Below are positions 35,780-48,900 of a stretch of DNA of 64,000 bases, piece after piece. The DNA is from Epinephelus fuscoguttatus (taxonomy: Eukaryota > Chordata > Actinopteri > Perciformes > Serranidae), in the NCBI RefSeq assembly GCF_011397635.1, contig NC_064757.1, positions 35,253,839-35,317,838 on the forward strand. The letters are read 5' to 3'. The notes under the pieces were generated by a model. That model made no database searches, was not told the origin of the DNA, and was given only the letters and a program-made list of their open reading frames with translations. The first letter of the stretch is position 1; each line of letters opens with the position of its first letter. A program made the position numbers and the translations under genes.

Positions 35780-38700
35780 ATGAGGGATCTTCAAGCCATT
35801 GACAGCTTGCTCCTGAAAGAGCTGAAGTCATGTCGTGCACAAGAGCACAACTTTCTTCCCAGAGAGGCTGGCCTGAAGCTGATGGAGTCGGCATCCACAG
35901 AGGTAACCCACTGACCCACTTTTACATTTTTGGCTGTCTGTGCAGGTTTAGGGGATTGCTTAAAATATATTCTAATCCCATATTCAGAATCACAGTGGAG
36001 TGTCTGCGAAATGCAGAAACACCAGAGTGGAGGAACTGTGGGGCCTGACCAGTTTCTTTGGCTACAGCACCCAGACGTTTGTTCAAGCTGTCAATTTGCT
36101 CGATAGATTCCTCACCATCATGAAGGTAGGAATTAAAAAAACTTTAAGTGTAATATATTGTTTCAAGTTACAATTTTGCGTATTTTTTGCATGTTCAACT
36201 TTGCGTATTTGCACGTTGCACACATTTGCTCTACTGAGAACTACTTCATATCCCCCTGACTAATATTTTTGCACATTCTGCACAAAATTGTACAGCTTTT
36301 TTATTCTGAAATGGCTATATTGTACATATTTTTTATGTTATAGTGTTTTTTGAAGTATCTGTCTGTATTTTTATTGTAACTTTTCAATCTATATTTATGT
36401 TCATGAGTGTTGCGGTACTTTGCCTTATTTTCATTCCCTCTTAATATGTTATGCGTACGTTTAATTTATGCACCAAATTTCCTTGTACGTGAAAACCTAC
36501 TTCATTATAAACCTTATTCTGATTTCTGATTCAAGATCACGTTCCTGCCACCAGTAAGAAGAAAACGTGACCACAATGATTCTGTTTGACCTTGAATCAT
36601 GGGATGTTGACTCACATTTAACACTGTTGTGTCATTGTGACAGGTGCAGCCCAAACACTTGCCCTGTATTGGAGTCTGCTGTCTTCACATTGCAGCCAAA
36701 ATGGTTGAGGAAGAGAAAAATATCTCACCCACCCATGAACTCATTCGCATCAGCCAAAGCAAGTTCACCGTGTCAGACCTCTGTCGCATGGAGAAGATCG
36801 TTTCACAAAAGCTCAGCGTGCAGCCTGAAGCAGTGACAGCCTTAACGTTTCTACACCTCTACTACTCAGCCCTCACATCCCTGTCTGCTGGAAGGTAAAC
36901 ATTTGCTTACTCTTGTTGTTAATGCTAAGGCATTGCTCCACTTTGCATGGAGTTGGTCAAACAGTTTCTGCTGTATGAGCTTTGTACTGGCGGATCACAT
37001 TAGGATTCCCTCTATATTTTAAGGGAGGAGATCCCAAGCATTGGGAGACTGGAAGCCCAGCTAAAAGCCTGCTTATGCCGGCTTGTTTTCTCTAAGGCAA
37101 AAGTAAGGATTGTTCTCAGGTGGCAATTTCACAGCATAGCAGCATTCTCGTTTACCCTCGGGACTTATTAATATGCTTTTTTTGTTTTTCTTCCACAGCC
37201 ATCAGTGCTGGCACTGTCCCTCATTGCTCAGGAGTTTGAAGCCCACCAGTCCATCACCTTGTTGAAGATTGTACAGCAATTCCAAAGACACCTGAAGGTA
37301 TGAAATCAGCAGGCCTGCAATAGCTGATTATTTTTGCAATTAAAGGATCATTGTGTAGGATTTAGTGGCATCACGAAGCAGAGGTCTCTTCCTCTCCAAA
37401 TATATCATTATTGTTATATGTAATAATATTTTAGCACTGCATTGTGTGTTAAGACACAGTAAGCTACATTTAAATATCTTATGTGGCTTACATGCTAAGG
37501 TTTTTTACTTCTCCAGTTCCATCATTTCTTACATGTCTTTGCTTTGTGTTATAAACACTTGTGTTGCAATTTGTAAAATGTGACATGATGGTGTCACTGC
37601 CTGATCACGTGCAGTTATTGTATTCATGTGGAAAAACATTTGTTGATGACAGCATTTTTCAGTCTGCAGCCTCTCAGATGTTTCCTGTTTGTCTTCTTCA
37701 CAGATCGGCGACAGTGAGCTCCTTCACTGGAAGGAACTTGTGGCCAAATGCATGACTGAATACTGCTCAAGTGAATGTAACAAACCAGACAACAAAAAGC
37801 TTGTTTGGATCATTTCCAGAAGAACTGCACAGAATCTTCAGGCCAATCACTTCAGTGTGCCCGGCCTGCCAACTATTCCCGAGGGGAGCTGGGATGAGAG
37901 TGAGAGGTCAATAGTCCATCTTTGTATTTATTTCATGCTGCATTTTAAACTGTGCTGCAATGATGAGATATCGACAAAAAGGTTATTCCTGAATGCCAGC
38001 AGTGTAATTTTTAAGTCCTCAAATTCATGACTCAGAAAAATCACAGCTAATAATACTAATTATGTAAACAAGTTCAATTTGAGAGTTAAACTAGATCCAT
38101 TCATGGTTTGACAGTCTTGGCAAGCTAAGCCATAATTTGCTGCAATTTAGTATGTCATTCTGGCCTTATTAGTGCCTTAGTTGAGCCCTGAACTAGGGCT
38201 GCAGCTAACAGTTTGTTTCTCATTGATTAATCTATCAATTATTCTTTTGATCAGCCTAATCTATCAAATGTCAGAAAGTAGTGCAGACTGTCCATCACAG
38301 TTTCAGGAAAAAAGAAAAGATGTCCAGTTAACAATAGCAAAAAGTAGAATTTCTCACGTATGAGAAGCTGGAACCAGTCAGTGTTTGATATTTGTGCTTA
38401 AAATATGACTAGCCGCGGCTCTGACTCCTAGGGGCAGCACTGGTAGCACCGTGCATTTATGCTGCAATACAAACCCCAGCAGTGTCTTGAGACTCTAGAC
38501 ATCTACACTGCGCTTGACACTGCATGTTTGGCATTTTTATCTGAGTGCTGAGAGTTGAAGTATATTTAAGTGTGGGGTAAAACGCTACACTTGTCACTGT
38601 CACTTTTTACCCAGCTGTCCAATCACAGTGGAGGCAAGGCGGCACACATACCACAAAGACCAGCCATCACATCTTACATGTACAAGCGCTGAACAACAAC

Positions 38701-40223
38701 AATGGAGGATAAATATGTTAATACACTGTATAGATATTAATATACACCAAAAACCACTGACAAGTGAAGTGAATAACATTGATCATTTTGTTACACTGCA
38801 GTGTTATGCTGGGAAACTTTGGGTCCTGGCATACATGTGAATGGCACTTGACACACACTACCCACCCAAACACCGTTGCAGACCAAGTACACCCATTCAT
38901 GGCAACGACACTCCCTGATGACAGTTGGCCCCTCAGCAGGACAATGTGCCATGCCACACCTAAAAAGATGCTCATGGCCTGAGACACATAAAAAAGATCT
39001 TGACTCTGAAGTATTGAAGCAGGGACACAGGACCTCTGGGAGTGTCCTGTGGTGTCTGGCACCAGAGCATTTGGGTGGATTCTTTTGAGTCCTGTGGGTT
39101 GTGAGGAGGGGTATTAGTAGGGCTGGGCGGTATGACAAAATGTTCATATCACGGTTTTAAGAAAAAATCATATCGGTTTCACGGTATTTCACGGTATTTT
39201 GCTCAGGTTCGGCCAACTTGACACGCTGCTGTGTTGTGCTATGGCCTATTCAAGTGCCGGAATTTGTTATTTACCTGACAACGCCTGAACGCAACATACG
39301 CTCCACTCCATTAGTGCTGTGCTTGGTTATAACTGTCTCGGACTCGGACTCTCGGACCCTACATGCTTTAGCCTTCCCTTCATCCTGAGCAATGACTCGA
39401 CCTTGCACTGACATTTTACTTCCTGGAACATTCTGTATCAGAACAACCTGACGCAACAAATGTGTCTCAGCTGAAAAACGCTGCCCTCTAAAGCGCTTTC
39501 AAGTGCACCCAGCTGGACATTTCCTGAGGAGCGTCTTGAGATTTCAGCTGGGAAAAAAAGCTGTGGTGGAAATGAGGCCTAAGTTTTTCGTAAAATACTG
39601 CTTTCAATACGGCTCAATAACATCCTTTGATTAGACCCTCGCTGTAAGCCTTCTTTGTTTGAATGACCCGCCCTAGTCTCTGATCCACTAGTTCTTCTTG
39701 CTGCCTTCATTGGTTGGATTGGTTAGGTTTAGGCATGGTGAGAGTGAAGTGAGGTTGTTTAGGGTAAGAATGTTGGGGTAAGCCAGTCAGAGGCGGAGTA
39801 AATCAGAGAAGGGTGGATCATGACTTTGCTAGTACGGTAGAAAATGAACTCTTTGTAAATAGCTACATCTTTAAAACCCCACACTTCCTGTTTATAACAC
39901 AGGCTTTTCTTAAAGTTTTTTTTTAAAAATTTGTCTCTAAGCCAAAGCAGGGAAATCACCAGGGCTATTTTCTTAGAGCTCACTAAACCCCTCCAGAACC
40001 ACAGAAGACCCCATACAGCAGTTTTTGTCCGTTCACTCATTGATCAATCAGCTAATTGTTTCAGCTCTGCTCTGAATCACCGAGTATTAATGGCGTCCTC
40101 TTCTTCTGCAGCGAGGACTCCTGCGAAGACATGAGCTGTGGAGAAGACAGCCCCTGTGGTTCGCCAGGAAGTGACGGCGAAGGATCCTTCTTCCCGTCCA
40201 CCTTTCTCAACCGCAAAAAGTGA
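35780..40223 (+). CDS. ccng2: Cyclin G2
   Basis: Seven coding exons: 35780-35902, 35988-36125, 36644-36894, 37024-37102, 37199-37297, 37704-37906, 40112-40223. The sum is 1005 nt, 334 residues, close to human CCNG2 (344). The start ATG is the second base after a splice acceptor (TTTTCCAG), so the 5' untranslated exon lies upstream (to 35214). The cyclin box spans about residues 50-190 ('LTSFFGYSTQTFVQAVNLLDRF', split here as SFFGYSTQTFVQAVNLLDRF; then 'IRISQSKFTVSDLCRMEKIV'). The segment 'KKLVWIISRRTAQNL' and the acidic tail with 'DESESEDSCEDMSCGED' are characteristic of G2 rather than G1. Cyclin G2 is an unconventional cyclin linked to cell-cycle arrest and PP2A; that is family knowledge. 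It is the right-hand partner of the shared promoter with CCDC158. Confidence 0.95.
38830..39100 (+). mobile_element. Tc1-like transposase remnant
   Basis: Broken frames contain 'QQDNVPCHT' and 'HPFMATTLPDDS', recognisable pieces of a Tc1-like DDE transposase, followed by a 3' end reading 'CTGGCACCAGAGCATTTGGG'. There are several stops and frameshifts. It sits in the last intron of CCNG2. Confidence 0.6.
39118..39480. mobile_element. Probable hAT-like MITE fragment
   Basis: Begins AGGGCTGGGCGGTATGACAA, the usual left end of a common fish hAT-type element, then 'CACGGTATTTCACGGTATTT'. The right end is not clear. In the last intron of CCNG2. Confidence 0.45.
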
Positions 40224-40958
40224 CGAGTCCTCATTGTGCAGTAGCAACAGATGTGTATTTTATCCTTGAACTGTATCTGATTTATGGTGGTCGCCATGTA
40301 TCAAAGCAAACCTGCGTGTTTCACTTGTCACGCCACCGTAGGTACGACAAGAGACAGGTTTCAATCATTAAGTGCCTGTGTTAATTCAGTTTACTGTCCG
40401 ATTCTTTAATGGTTCAAAAACATATCGTATAAATGCAAAATGGAAATTTGCACTATCTCGGCAGCTTGATAGTAACGCATCTGATTGTCTTTTTTCCAAG
40501 ATGTTCTCTTTGTGTTTTTTGTGTCCGAGCTCGGCGCATTCCAGGAAAAGCAGTGAAACACAAGGGAGAACTCGTGTGTGTCAGTCATGAGGTACACTCA
40601 CTGTTGAATACCAGCTCACACAATAGCACATACTCAGTCTTTTTTTAAACCTCTTTTTATACTCAATACCATACATATATACACACATTGTATGTTCTAC
40701 GTGTGTACGCAATCCTAATGTGACATAGAGGACCTTGTAGTGTGAACATACGAGACCGTATTATGCATGGATACATTGAAACGTGATTATGAATGGATGT
40801 TTACCAAAATAAGCTTATTGTAAAGAAAATGTTAAAAAAAATGTACATAACATGTAAAAAAAAAAAGGAAAAAACTATGTTTTGTGAATGCCATATAATG
40901 TGTGTTGTGTTTGGATAAAATGTGGAGTATTTTGGAAGGTTCAGAAATAATTCTTCCA

Positions 40959-40971
40959 AATAAAAAATAAA
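40959..40971 (+). terminator. CCNG2 poly(A) signals
   Basis: Two AATAAA hexamers (40959-40964 and 40966-40971), about 740 bases after the CCNG2 stop codon, at the end of an AT-rich 3' untranslated region. Confidence 0.75.
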
Positions 40972-40989
40972 CAGATTTTTATCTACCAC

Positions 40990-41397
40990 TTGTTTTTGTT
41001 TTTTGTTTCAGTTCACTTGCCTATATTGTGAATTGTCCACTTGGGGTGAACTGGGGCACTGCCTGAAGTTATTTTAGTGTTCACACTTATATTTAAAATG
41101 ACAGAGCAGAGATAAATATGGGACAATGGGAGTAGTGTTATGATAACACATGTTTACCCATTGAGACCAGCCTGACACACTGACTGTAATTGTGGTTTAA
41201 AAGTTGTGAACTTAATCTCGAACCGCCACATACAGTTACTAAAACAACAAAGATGGTAGGATAAAACACATGCATAAATGACTGTAAATAATGTTATATC
41301 CTGCAGTAATTCCCTGTCACGAACTCAGGTTTTTACTTCCCTTACATTTAATTTTAATTGAAGTACATATAAGTACTAATGCAGAATGGCCCATGTC

Positions 41398-41429
<32 letters not shown>

Positions 41430-42500
41430 AATGTTGCAGCTGGTAAAGGTGGAGGTAATTTCAACTACTTTATGTACAGCTGGGCATTTTAGTCTATCAA
41501 TAATACATCATATTTTATTTGCCGATTAAATTTGGTATTAATTTTAATTGAATTCAGTCTCATTTTAACCTATAATAGCCTAATACATTTCTTTGTTAAT
41601 ATTTCTAATTATTAAATCAAAATGTCTGTGGGTTTAGAAGGCATGTTTTAAAATCGGCAATAAAATAAGTACAAAATACAGCCATCTAAGGGGCCGTATG
41701 TACACATGCTGCATTTTTTGCTCTCTATGTAGACATGCGGCAGGTGCGCTCAAACACCAGAGTGACGCTGTTGCGACACACACACACACACACACTTTCC
41801 CGAGTGTGTATTTTTCTTGGTTGCCTTCTCTGATAAACCCAGTTCATTTTTGGGAATTTTTTTGCCTGCACCTTGTGTCGTGACAAGTAACAACCAATCA
41901 CAGCCATCAGATATCTTTCACTTCTTCGTATATATCGGTCTGTGGTAAATATGGAAAAGCTGATCATTTTGGTGCCAGAGCTTTTCATCTGTCCCAAGGA
42001 TGTTCCAGTTCCTGGAAGAAGAAGGCTATGATACAGTGCTTGTTAAGGCTGCTTAGTAACTTCAGACGCAACCAGCTGCTGCGCTCTTGAAAGCTGGCAC
42101 AAAAGTAGCACCTAGCTCCTGACCCCATGTACCAGGCAGTTAAAGACGCGGCATGTGTACGTTCCCTAAAGTTGTGTGCCGCTCCCCTAAGCGAAAATGA
42201 AAAATATAATTCGCTCCCTAATGCTTAAAAAAATATTTGACACGCCTCCCCTTTTTTTGTACCACCCCCTCCCTCATAAATAATGAACAGTCCCTAATAA
42301 TACATTTCTTTGTTGATGATATTTTGGTATTATTAGACCAATTCTACAAAGTAACTGATGAATGTGAGTCAAAAGTACAGTATTTCCCTCGTGGAAATAT
42401 TCAAGTAAAGTACATGTACCTCAAATTTACTTGAGTAATGATCAGATTGAAGATGAGAGGGCACACATTAGATGATTTGACTCTCATATCTCCTCCATGT
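40990..42500. other. Intergenic spacer with microsatellites
   Basis: Between the CCNG2 poly(A) site and the GC-rich 5' region of ST8SIA3. It holds an (AT)n run at 41398-41425, an (AC)n run at 41776-41795 and MITE fragments near 42330-42430. No gene seen. Confidence 0.7.
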
Positions 42501-42978
42501 CTTTATTTCAGTCCCATTCTGTTCATTAATGGACAGGTTTACTTTATGCTGAGAGCTGCAGGGAAGGCTCAGTGTGTGTGTGGTGTATGAGGGGGTGGAG
42601 GAGGTGGTGGTGGAGGTGATGATGCTGGTGGTGGGGGACGGGGCTTGTCTTTTCGCTGGCTGTATGTGTTGACACGCACTTCTGCTCCATCTCCATGATT
42701 AAAGCGGTAGCCTGGAGGGGAGTCGCAGCAGCGTGTGAAGCAGCAGCAGCATTAGCAGCAGAAGAAGAAGCAGTCAGGGGGAATGAGAGCGGACCGAGCC
42801 GAGGCATCTTCACCATGCAGCCGACTACCACCACCAGCCGTCCATTTTATACCATTATATGAGCCCATGAGCGCCAGTTTGTCTGTGTCTTGCAGACAGG
42901 CAGAGTGCAGACCCGGCGATGACAACATAGGCCAACGCCTCGCTGCAGCTACATACAGGGAATGAAAACGCTCCCAAG

Positions 42979-45900
42979 ATGGTCCGCATCGCCAAGGCCC
43001 TGGGTTTGGTTATTCTGTGCGTCGCTGTGCTCATCCTGTCCCTCATTAGCTATGTGTCCCTGAGAAAAGACAGCCTCTTTACCTCCTCCAAATATTACAT
43101 GGGGGGTCCGAGGATTATGTTTCACGCTGGATTTCGGTGAGTGATGTTTGGTTTTATGTGTGACCATGCAGATAATTGATGTTGCAAATATAAACACAGA
43201 GGGGCCAGGCCTTGTGTGCACGATTCAACCTGGATGTGATGCAAAGCTCAGCACATCACTTTCCCTTTTAATTTGGGCCACATGCTTCCTGTCAGTCAAA
43301 CAGTGAGCTGTCCGAGGTGCTGATGTTGCTGCCAGGTGCGATGCATGGAGTTTGCTTCATTCATCAGCAGCATCACATCCCATTTTTGTGGATCTGAAGT
43401 ACATTTACTGAAATAGTGTGCTTAAGTACAATTTAAAGGTGCTTGCTCAGTTTAAATACTGTACTTTTTACCTCACTACATTTATCTAACAATAATTAGT
43501 TGACCTAAAATTTAGTCTTAAGATCAATACTTTACATAGGCCTATAAAACATATGATCTGCTGACAGTGGAGGAAAGTAACTAAGTACATGTACTCAAGT
43601 ACCGCACCTAAGTCTGCTTTACTTGAGTGTTTCTGTTTCTTTATCCTTCTACTCCACTACATTTCAGAGGGAATTATTGCACTGTTTACTACACAACATG
43701 TACTTAACTTTTATAGTTAGAAGTTAGTAGGCTAGTGTATTTTTTAATTCAATAAGTGACAAGTGACAGACTAAAATTGAACATTGAGGAAATTATATAG
43801 TAGACAGATCACCAAATAATTGGTTATAGTGATGTATGGTAGATACATTTTTCTTATTATTTACATGGTGTAGAGGCAGCATTAGAATTAAAAAAAAAGT
43901 ATTACAAATGTTTAACGGGGGATGAAGTAGTCAAGTGCAGTGGTTCTCAACTGTTGGGTCACGGTCCAAAAGTGGGTCGTGGGCCCATTCTGGGTGAACC
44001 GCAAATGACTCACAAATGTGTCACATTTGTGGGGGAAAAAAGGACAGTAAATTTGCAGCACAGAGCTTTTATTTTGAAGTGCCGTTTTCTGCTGCAGAGT
44101 GAGTTACTAACCAACAGCTACTTGACAGAGACAGCAAACTAGCTCAACGACATGGCCAAACGCAAGTATGACGCAGAATGTATCAAACTGTAGGACCTCG
44201 AGCCAGTGACTAAGGAGAAATCTGGACCCCATGGCTGGACCAGTTGGGAACCACTGGTCTAGTGAGTAGCATAGTGGCATCTAGCAGAGAGGTTGTATAT
44301 TGTAACCAACTGAAACCAAGCATGTAGGAGAACTGGCCAATGTGAAAATGGAAAAAAAAAAAAAACAACGTGAAATCGAGAAGGGCCCTATCTACAGCCA
44401 GTGTTTGGTTTGTCCATTCATGGCTACTGTAGAAACAACATGGCACTCTTTGGAAAAGGACCCGCTCCATAAGCAAATTTTTGAACCATTGGATAGCGAT
44501 GGAATGACGTGTCCTATGCTCCCTGTGACTGGCTTGTACTCGTTGCCTTCATTGGTTGGATTGGTTAGGTTAAACAACAGGAGTCTGGAAACTTTCGTCT
44601 GTCATTAAAATGTTCGGAACAGGTTCGATTTACTGCATTTTTCGCATCCGTCAGAGCCTTTAGAGACATTTGACCAAGAATCAGTGAAGAAAATGTAGCA
44701 GCAGGACACAGTCACAACAAGACAGCGGACAAGGTGCACAGAATCATGTCATAACTCAGACAGCTCACTTTTAACACGTCAGTTAGTAATATTCAGGTGG
44801 ATGATGATGAAGTGGAGGAGGATGTAGAGACAGGTAGGGAGGACAGCGCCCCTTCATGCAGCTGCGGCGCCAAATGAAAGACAAGGAGGAGAGTGACGAC
44901 AGCCAGATAAGTAGCTTCGGCAGAGAGAGGCAAAGAAGGTCTTTAAATTTTGTCTCATATTGTGAATTTTCACAATGAATAGAACAATAAAACGCATCAG
45001 AATCAGTGTGCAAGGTTTCTGTGTGTAACGATTTTTTTTAAGATGATGGGTTAAAAAAACACATCAGAAAAAAAACGGACTCAATGTGCAAAGACCTTAA
45101 GAAATTCAGGATAAGCTAATCAGAGGCAGAGTAAGGCAGAGTAGGGCGGGCCTTTCATAAACAGCTCATTCTAAGGTAACAAAAACACATCTTACTTTAA
45201 TTGTTCACTAATGAAAACATAATTATGAATATTATACACAATTTCTGCCAATATAATATATCCCCCCTCTGTCCGACACACCGGACCTTAAAAAGAACAT
45301 GACGTACTACTATAGTACTTATATTGTAGCCTAGTATATAAAGTTTCTAAATGTAACTCCATATTAACAAACAAATGCTCTTATTATTTTATATTCAGAG
45401 GACTTTTTTGACAATATTAAAGGAATTTACACCATAAACCATGCAGATTTGTTGTTGTTATTGTCGACATTGTGGGGCGCAAGACAAATTACAGATTTAT
45501 ATCTAATAATTAAGTGAAATCAAATCGAATAAAGTGAAATCCTAAATTAAAGGTGCAATTTGGTGCATAAAAAGCTCACCAGAATGCAGGAAATTAAGTG
45601 TTTGACACTGAAATGAAACCTACGGCCTTGCTTTAAGTACATTTAGCTAATAGTATGCCTGTACTTTTACTCATCCTCAGTAACATTCTGAATGCATGAC
45701 TTTTACTTAGAGTATTTTTACTGTGGTATTTATACTTTTAAGTAAAAGATAAGAATAATTCCTCCACCAGTGTCAGTTTATATAATATGATGCATTCAAA
45801 GACACTGGCTCCACCTCATGCAGCTAAAACATGAAGCTGAAAAATAAATTTAAGTTCCACTATCTCACCAAAGGTTAACAAGTTGTAACTTTAGGCTTTA

Positions 45901-48900
45901 TCAATCACCAATAAATCATTTATGAATTTATGTTAATCTGTTCTATTAGTTATTAATACAGTTATAAATGATGGTAATTCATTGTCCATATATTTTATTA
46001 AGAAAGGGTTTTTAATCTGATCTGTCGTTGTAAATGTCAGTAAATTGTCGATAAATTGATTTTGGGGCAAATCCAGTGCTGCTCTCTTGCAGGAGGTAGC
46101 TATAAGAGATCCAAACAGCCAGAGGAATTATCTACAACCTGGCAACTCAAAAGCTGCCAACTCAAAAGATCAGATCAATGAATGAAAGATATATTAATAT
46201 TAAAATGGATTCAGGTTCACTGTAAGCACTTAAATGTTTTCTGTGTTTTAGAATTAAATGGTTGTTGCATTTGAAGGGTTAAAAAGCATTTAATTGCACA
46301 ATATTTCTTAACGTGGAGAATCGGAATCTGATGATTTCCCAAGTATGTAACCATGCCCAACATTAATGCCTGTCTGCAGCTTTAAGAAAACCTATTCTCA
46401 GAATCAGTGTTTAAATACCACAGAAAACCATCTGGACACTTTGAATCCCCTTGTAGACGAGAGCAAACAAACACAAATGAGAGTATTCACACTTGGCACA
46501 CAGTGGTGTCTCATGATTGTATTTTTGTCATGGTTGTTGTTCACAGGTCTCAGTTTGCCATGAACTTCCTGGATCCCTCTTTCATCCCCTTAACGAACGC
46601 CCTGAATGAGGAGCTCCAAGGAAAACCGTCCAAATGGAAGTTCAACAAGACGGCTTTTTATCAGCAGAGGTGAGAGGCGTTTAATTATCGGCTACTTTCC
46701 ACTCCTACTTCTACTCCAGTATCTGTTATTTAGTTTTCTCTGTCAAAGCTGAAGTTAAAGGGAATATTTTGAAGACATCAGAGGAAAAACAGTTCAAATT
46801 CAACCAGTGCAAACTTCGTGTCACACCAGGCTGGTGGCCAGTGGCAGCCCCAGGTCTAACTTGTGTAACAGCAGCAGCAGAAAGTTTGCTGATCTGGTGG
46901 GGAGTCAGAGCTATCCGGTCCCCTGGAGCTGGGGTTTGCACTGACTGGACTGGGGTTTCTGTGGCAGCTGACTCGGGGTCTGTCTCTGGAACTGCTGCTC
47001 GCTCTCCTCTCAGCATGATGGTTTGTAGTAGCAGGGAAAAAGGCGAAGGACACACTGTGAATGGAGGCTCTAGCTAATGTTAGCTATATAAAGGTGAACT
47101 CAAAGTTGCAGCCTGAAACTTTGGCTACAGTTTGCAGAAGGAGAAATTATTAGCAAAATTTTATCTCCATCTCACACTTCGCAAATTTTGACACTTTTTT
47201 TGTTTTTTAATTGTCAGTCTCTTCTTTAGATTCTGTTTTTGATAGGTCTATCGTCCATTTTTGGGTTGCTTTGCAGTGTAGGCAGTTATTGTCATTGCTG
47301 GAATCACAACTTTCTCTGTAGGACTCTCTGCCATTGAGTCAGGCTTTTACCCAAGGGACGTGCATGCGGGTCTGCATTTGTTGAACAACCAATAGGAATA
47401 CCCATTCTCTGAAATGACCTGTGATTGGCCAACGTCTCTTGTCGTGGGGTCGATTTTCTAAAGCCTGAAAACAGAGCCAAAAGGAGGTGCAAAAGTCTAG
47501 CTTTCTCTCAGATCAGATGATGCCAAAATTAAACTGACTACACCAGCTTTAATAATTTTAGTTTATTCATAATACTGAGTTTGTACCATTGGTTGGATAA
47601 AAAGGGGACAAAGGTGCCACTTAAGGTCACTATTTTAATAATCAGCAGGTAAATCCATAATGAAAATCATTAGTTTCAGCTCTATAGAAAAATAGCCAAA
47701 AATTAGCTCCATCTCAACAAACTACAACAGTAAAATCCTGCTTTTACAGTAAAGCATGCGTAAAACAAAGTATTTCTACATTTTGGTATTGCCACTATTA
47801 ATTAAGTAAAAGATCTGAGTGCTTCTTCCATCACTGCCAGGTATAGTATTAAAGTGTTTTTCTTTTTTCAGGAAAGATATCTTCAGCTACATCGACATTC
47901 CCACCAACTTCTCCCTCACAAAGAACAGCGTACGTGTTGGCCAGCTGATGCACTTTGACTACTCCAGCCACAAGTACGTCTTCTCCATCAGCAACAACTT
48001 AAAATCCCTGCTCCCCGACACCTCGCCAATCCACAACAAGCATTATTCCATGTGCGCCGTGGTGGGCAACAGCGGCATCCTGACAGGAAGCCACTGTGGC
48101 CCAGAGATCGACCAGGCCGACTTTGTCTTCCGCTGCAACTTCGCCCCCACGGAGGTCTACTCCAAGGATGTGGGCAAGAAGACCAACCTGACCACCTTTA
48201 ACCCCAGCATCCTGGAGAGGTACTACAATAACCTGCTGACCATTCAGGACAGGAATAATTTCTTCCTCAACCTGAAGAAGCTGGAGGGAGCCATCCTGTG
48301 GATCCCTGCCTTTTTCCTTCATACCTCAGCCACAGTAACCAGGACCCTGGTGGACTTCTTTGTGGAGCACAAGGGACAACTGAAAGTTGAACTGGCCTGG
48401 CCGGGAAACATCATGCACGATGTCAACAAGTAAGTGTGTGAATCTGGATGTTAGTTCAGATTTTGTCAACTGAAGTTATTTAAGAACTCTGCAATCCTGG
48501 TGGGAGTTAATATTCAACTTTTAACTTAAGTTGAATTACTTACATTTTTTGGCCATAGCGATTAAAATGTAAAGTGGGCTAAGTAACGATATTGTTGCTC
48601 ATATGATACCTTATTTTGGGGAATATTATCATGCATGGTACAACTTCACCCCCAAATCAAAATTGCAATACATAACAACACATAATAACAAATAAATAAA
48701 TACAGTCACCACACAGAAGGAAGTGTGGTGCAAAGTGAACTTGCAGTAGATGCACGCTTCCCTCTGCACGGTGATACAGTCGGCGGGTGTAGTTTGGTAG
48801 TAAGAAAATAGTTCCTACATGAAACTGCTCACAACAAGGTCTGTGGATTATCTTGAGTAACAGGGTCATGATTCCTGTAAAGAGACACTGCTTTTGAGTT

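Larger units (their letters stand above)
43566..45775. repeat. Possible interrupted fish MITE
   Basis: The left end CAGTGGAGGAAAGTAACTAA (about 43567) and the right end, minus-strand CACTGGTGGAGGAATTATTC (about 45772), look like a pair of inverted termini of the common 'tactcaagtac' element. The 2.2 kb between them contains other repeats, so this is either one element split by later insertions or two partial copies. Intron 1 of ST8SIA3. Confidence 0.35.

Noticed and set aside
39640-39800. Block shared with 44530-45170, considered as a paralogous exon
   Set aside because: Non-coding in all frames; it is a dispersed repeat containing CATTGGTTGGATTGGTTAGG.
42544-42834. His-rich minus-strand frame
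   Set aside because: Product of a GGTGGTGGAG-type low-complexity run in the ST8SIA3 5' region.
46726-47077. Frames of about 100 codons on both strands in ST8SIA3 intron 2
   Set aside because: Mutually overlapping, no family match, inside an intron.
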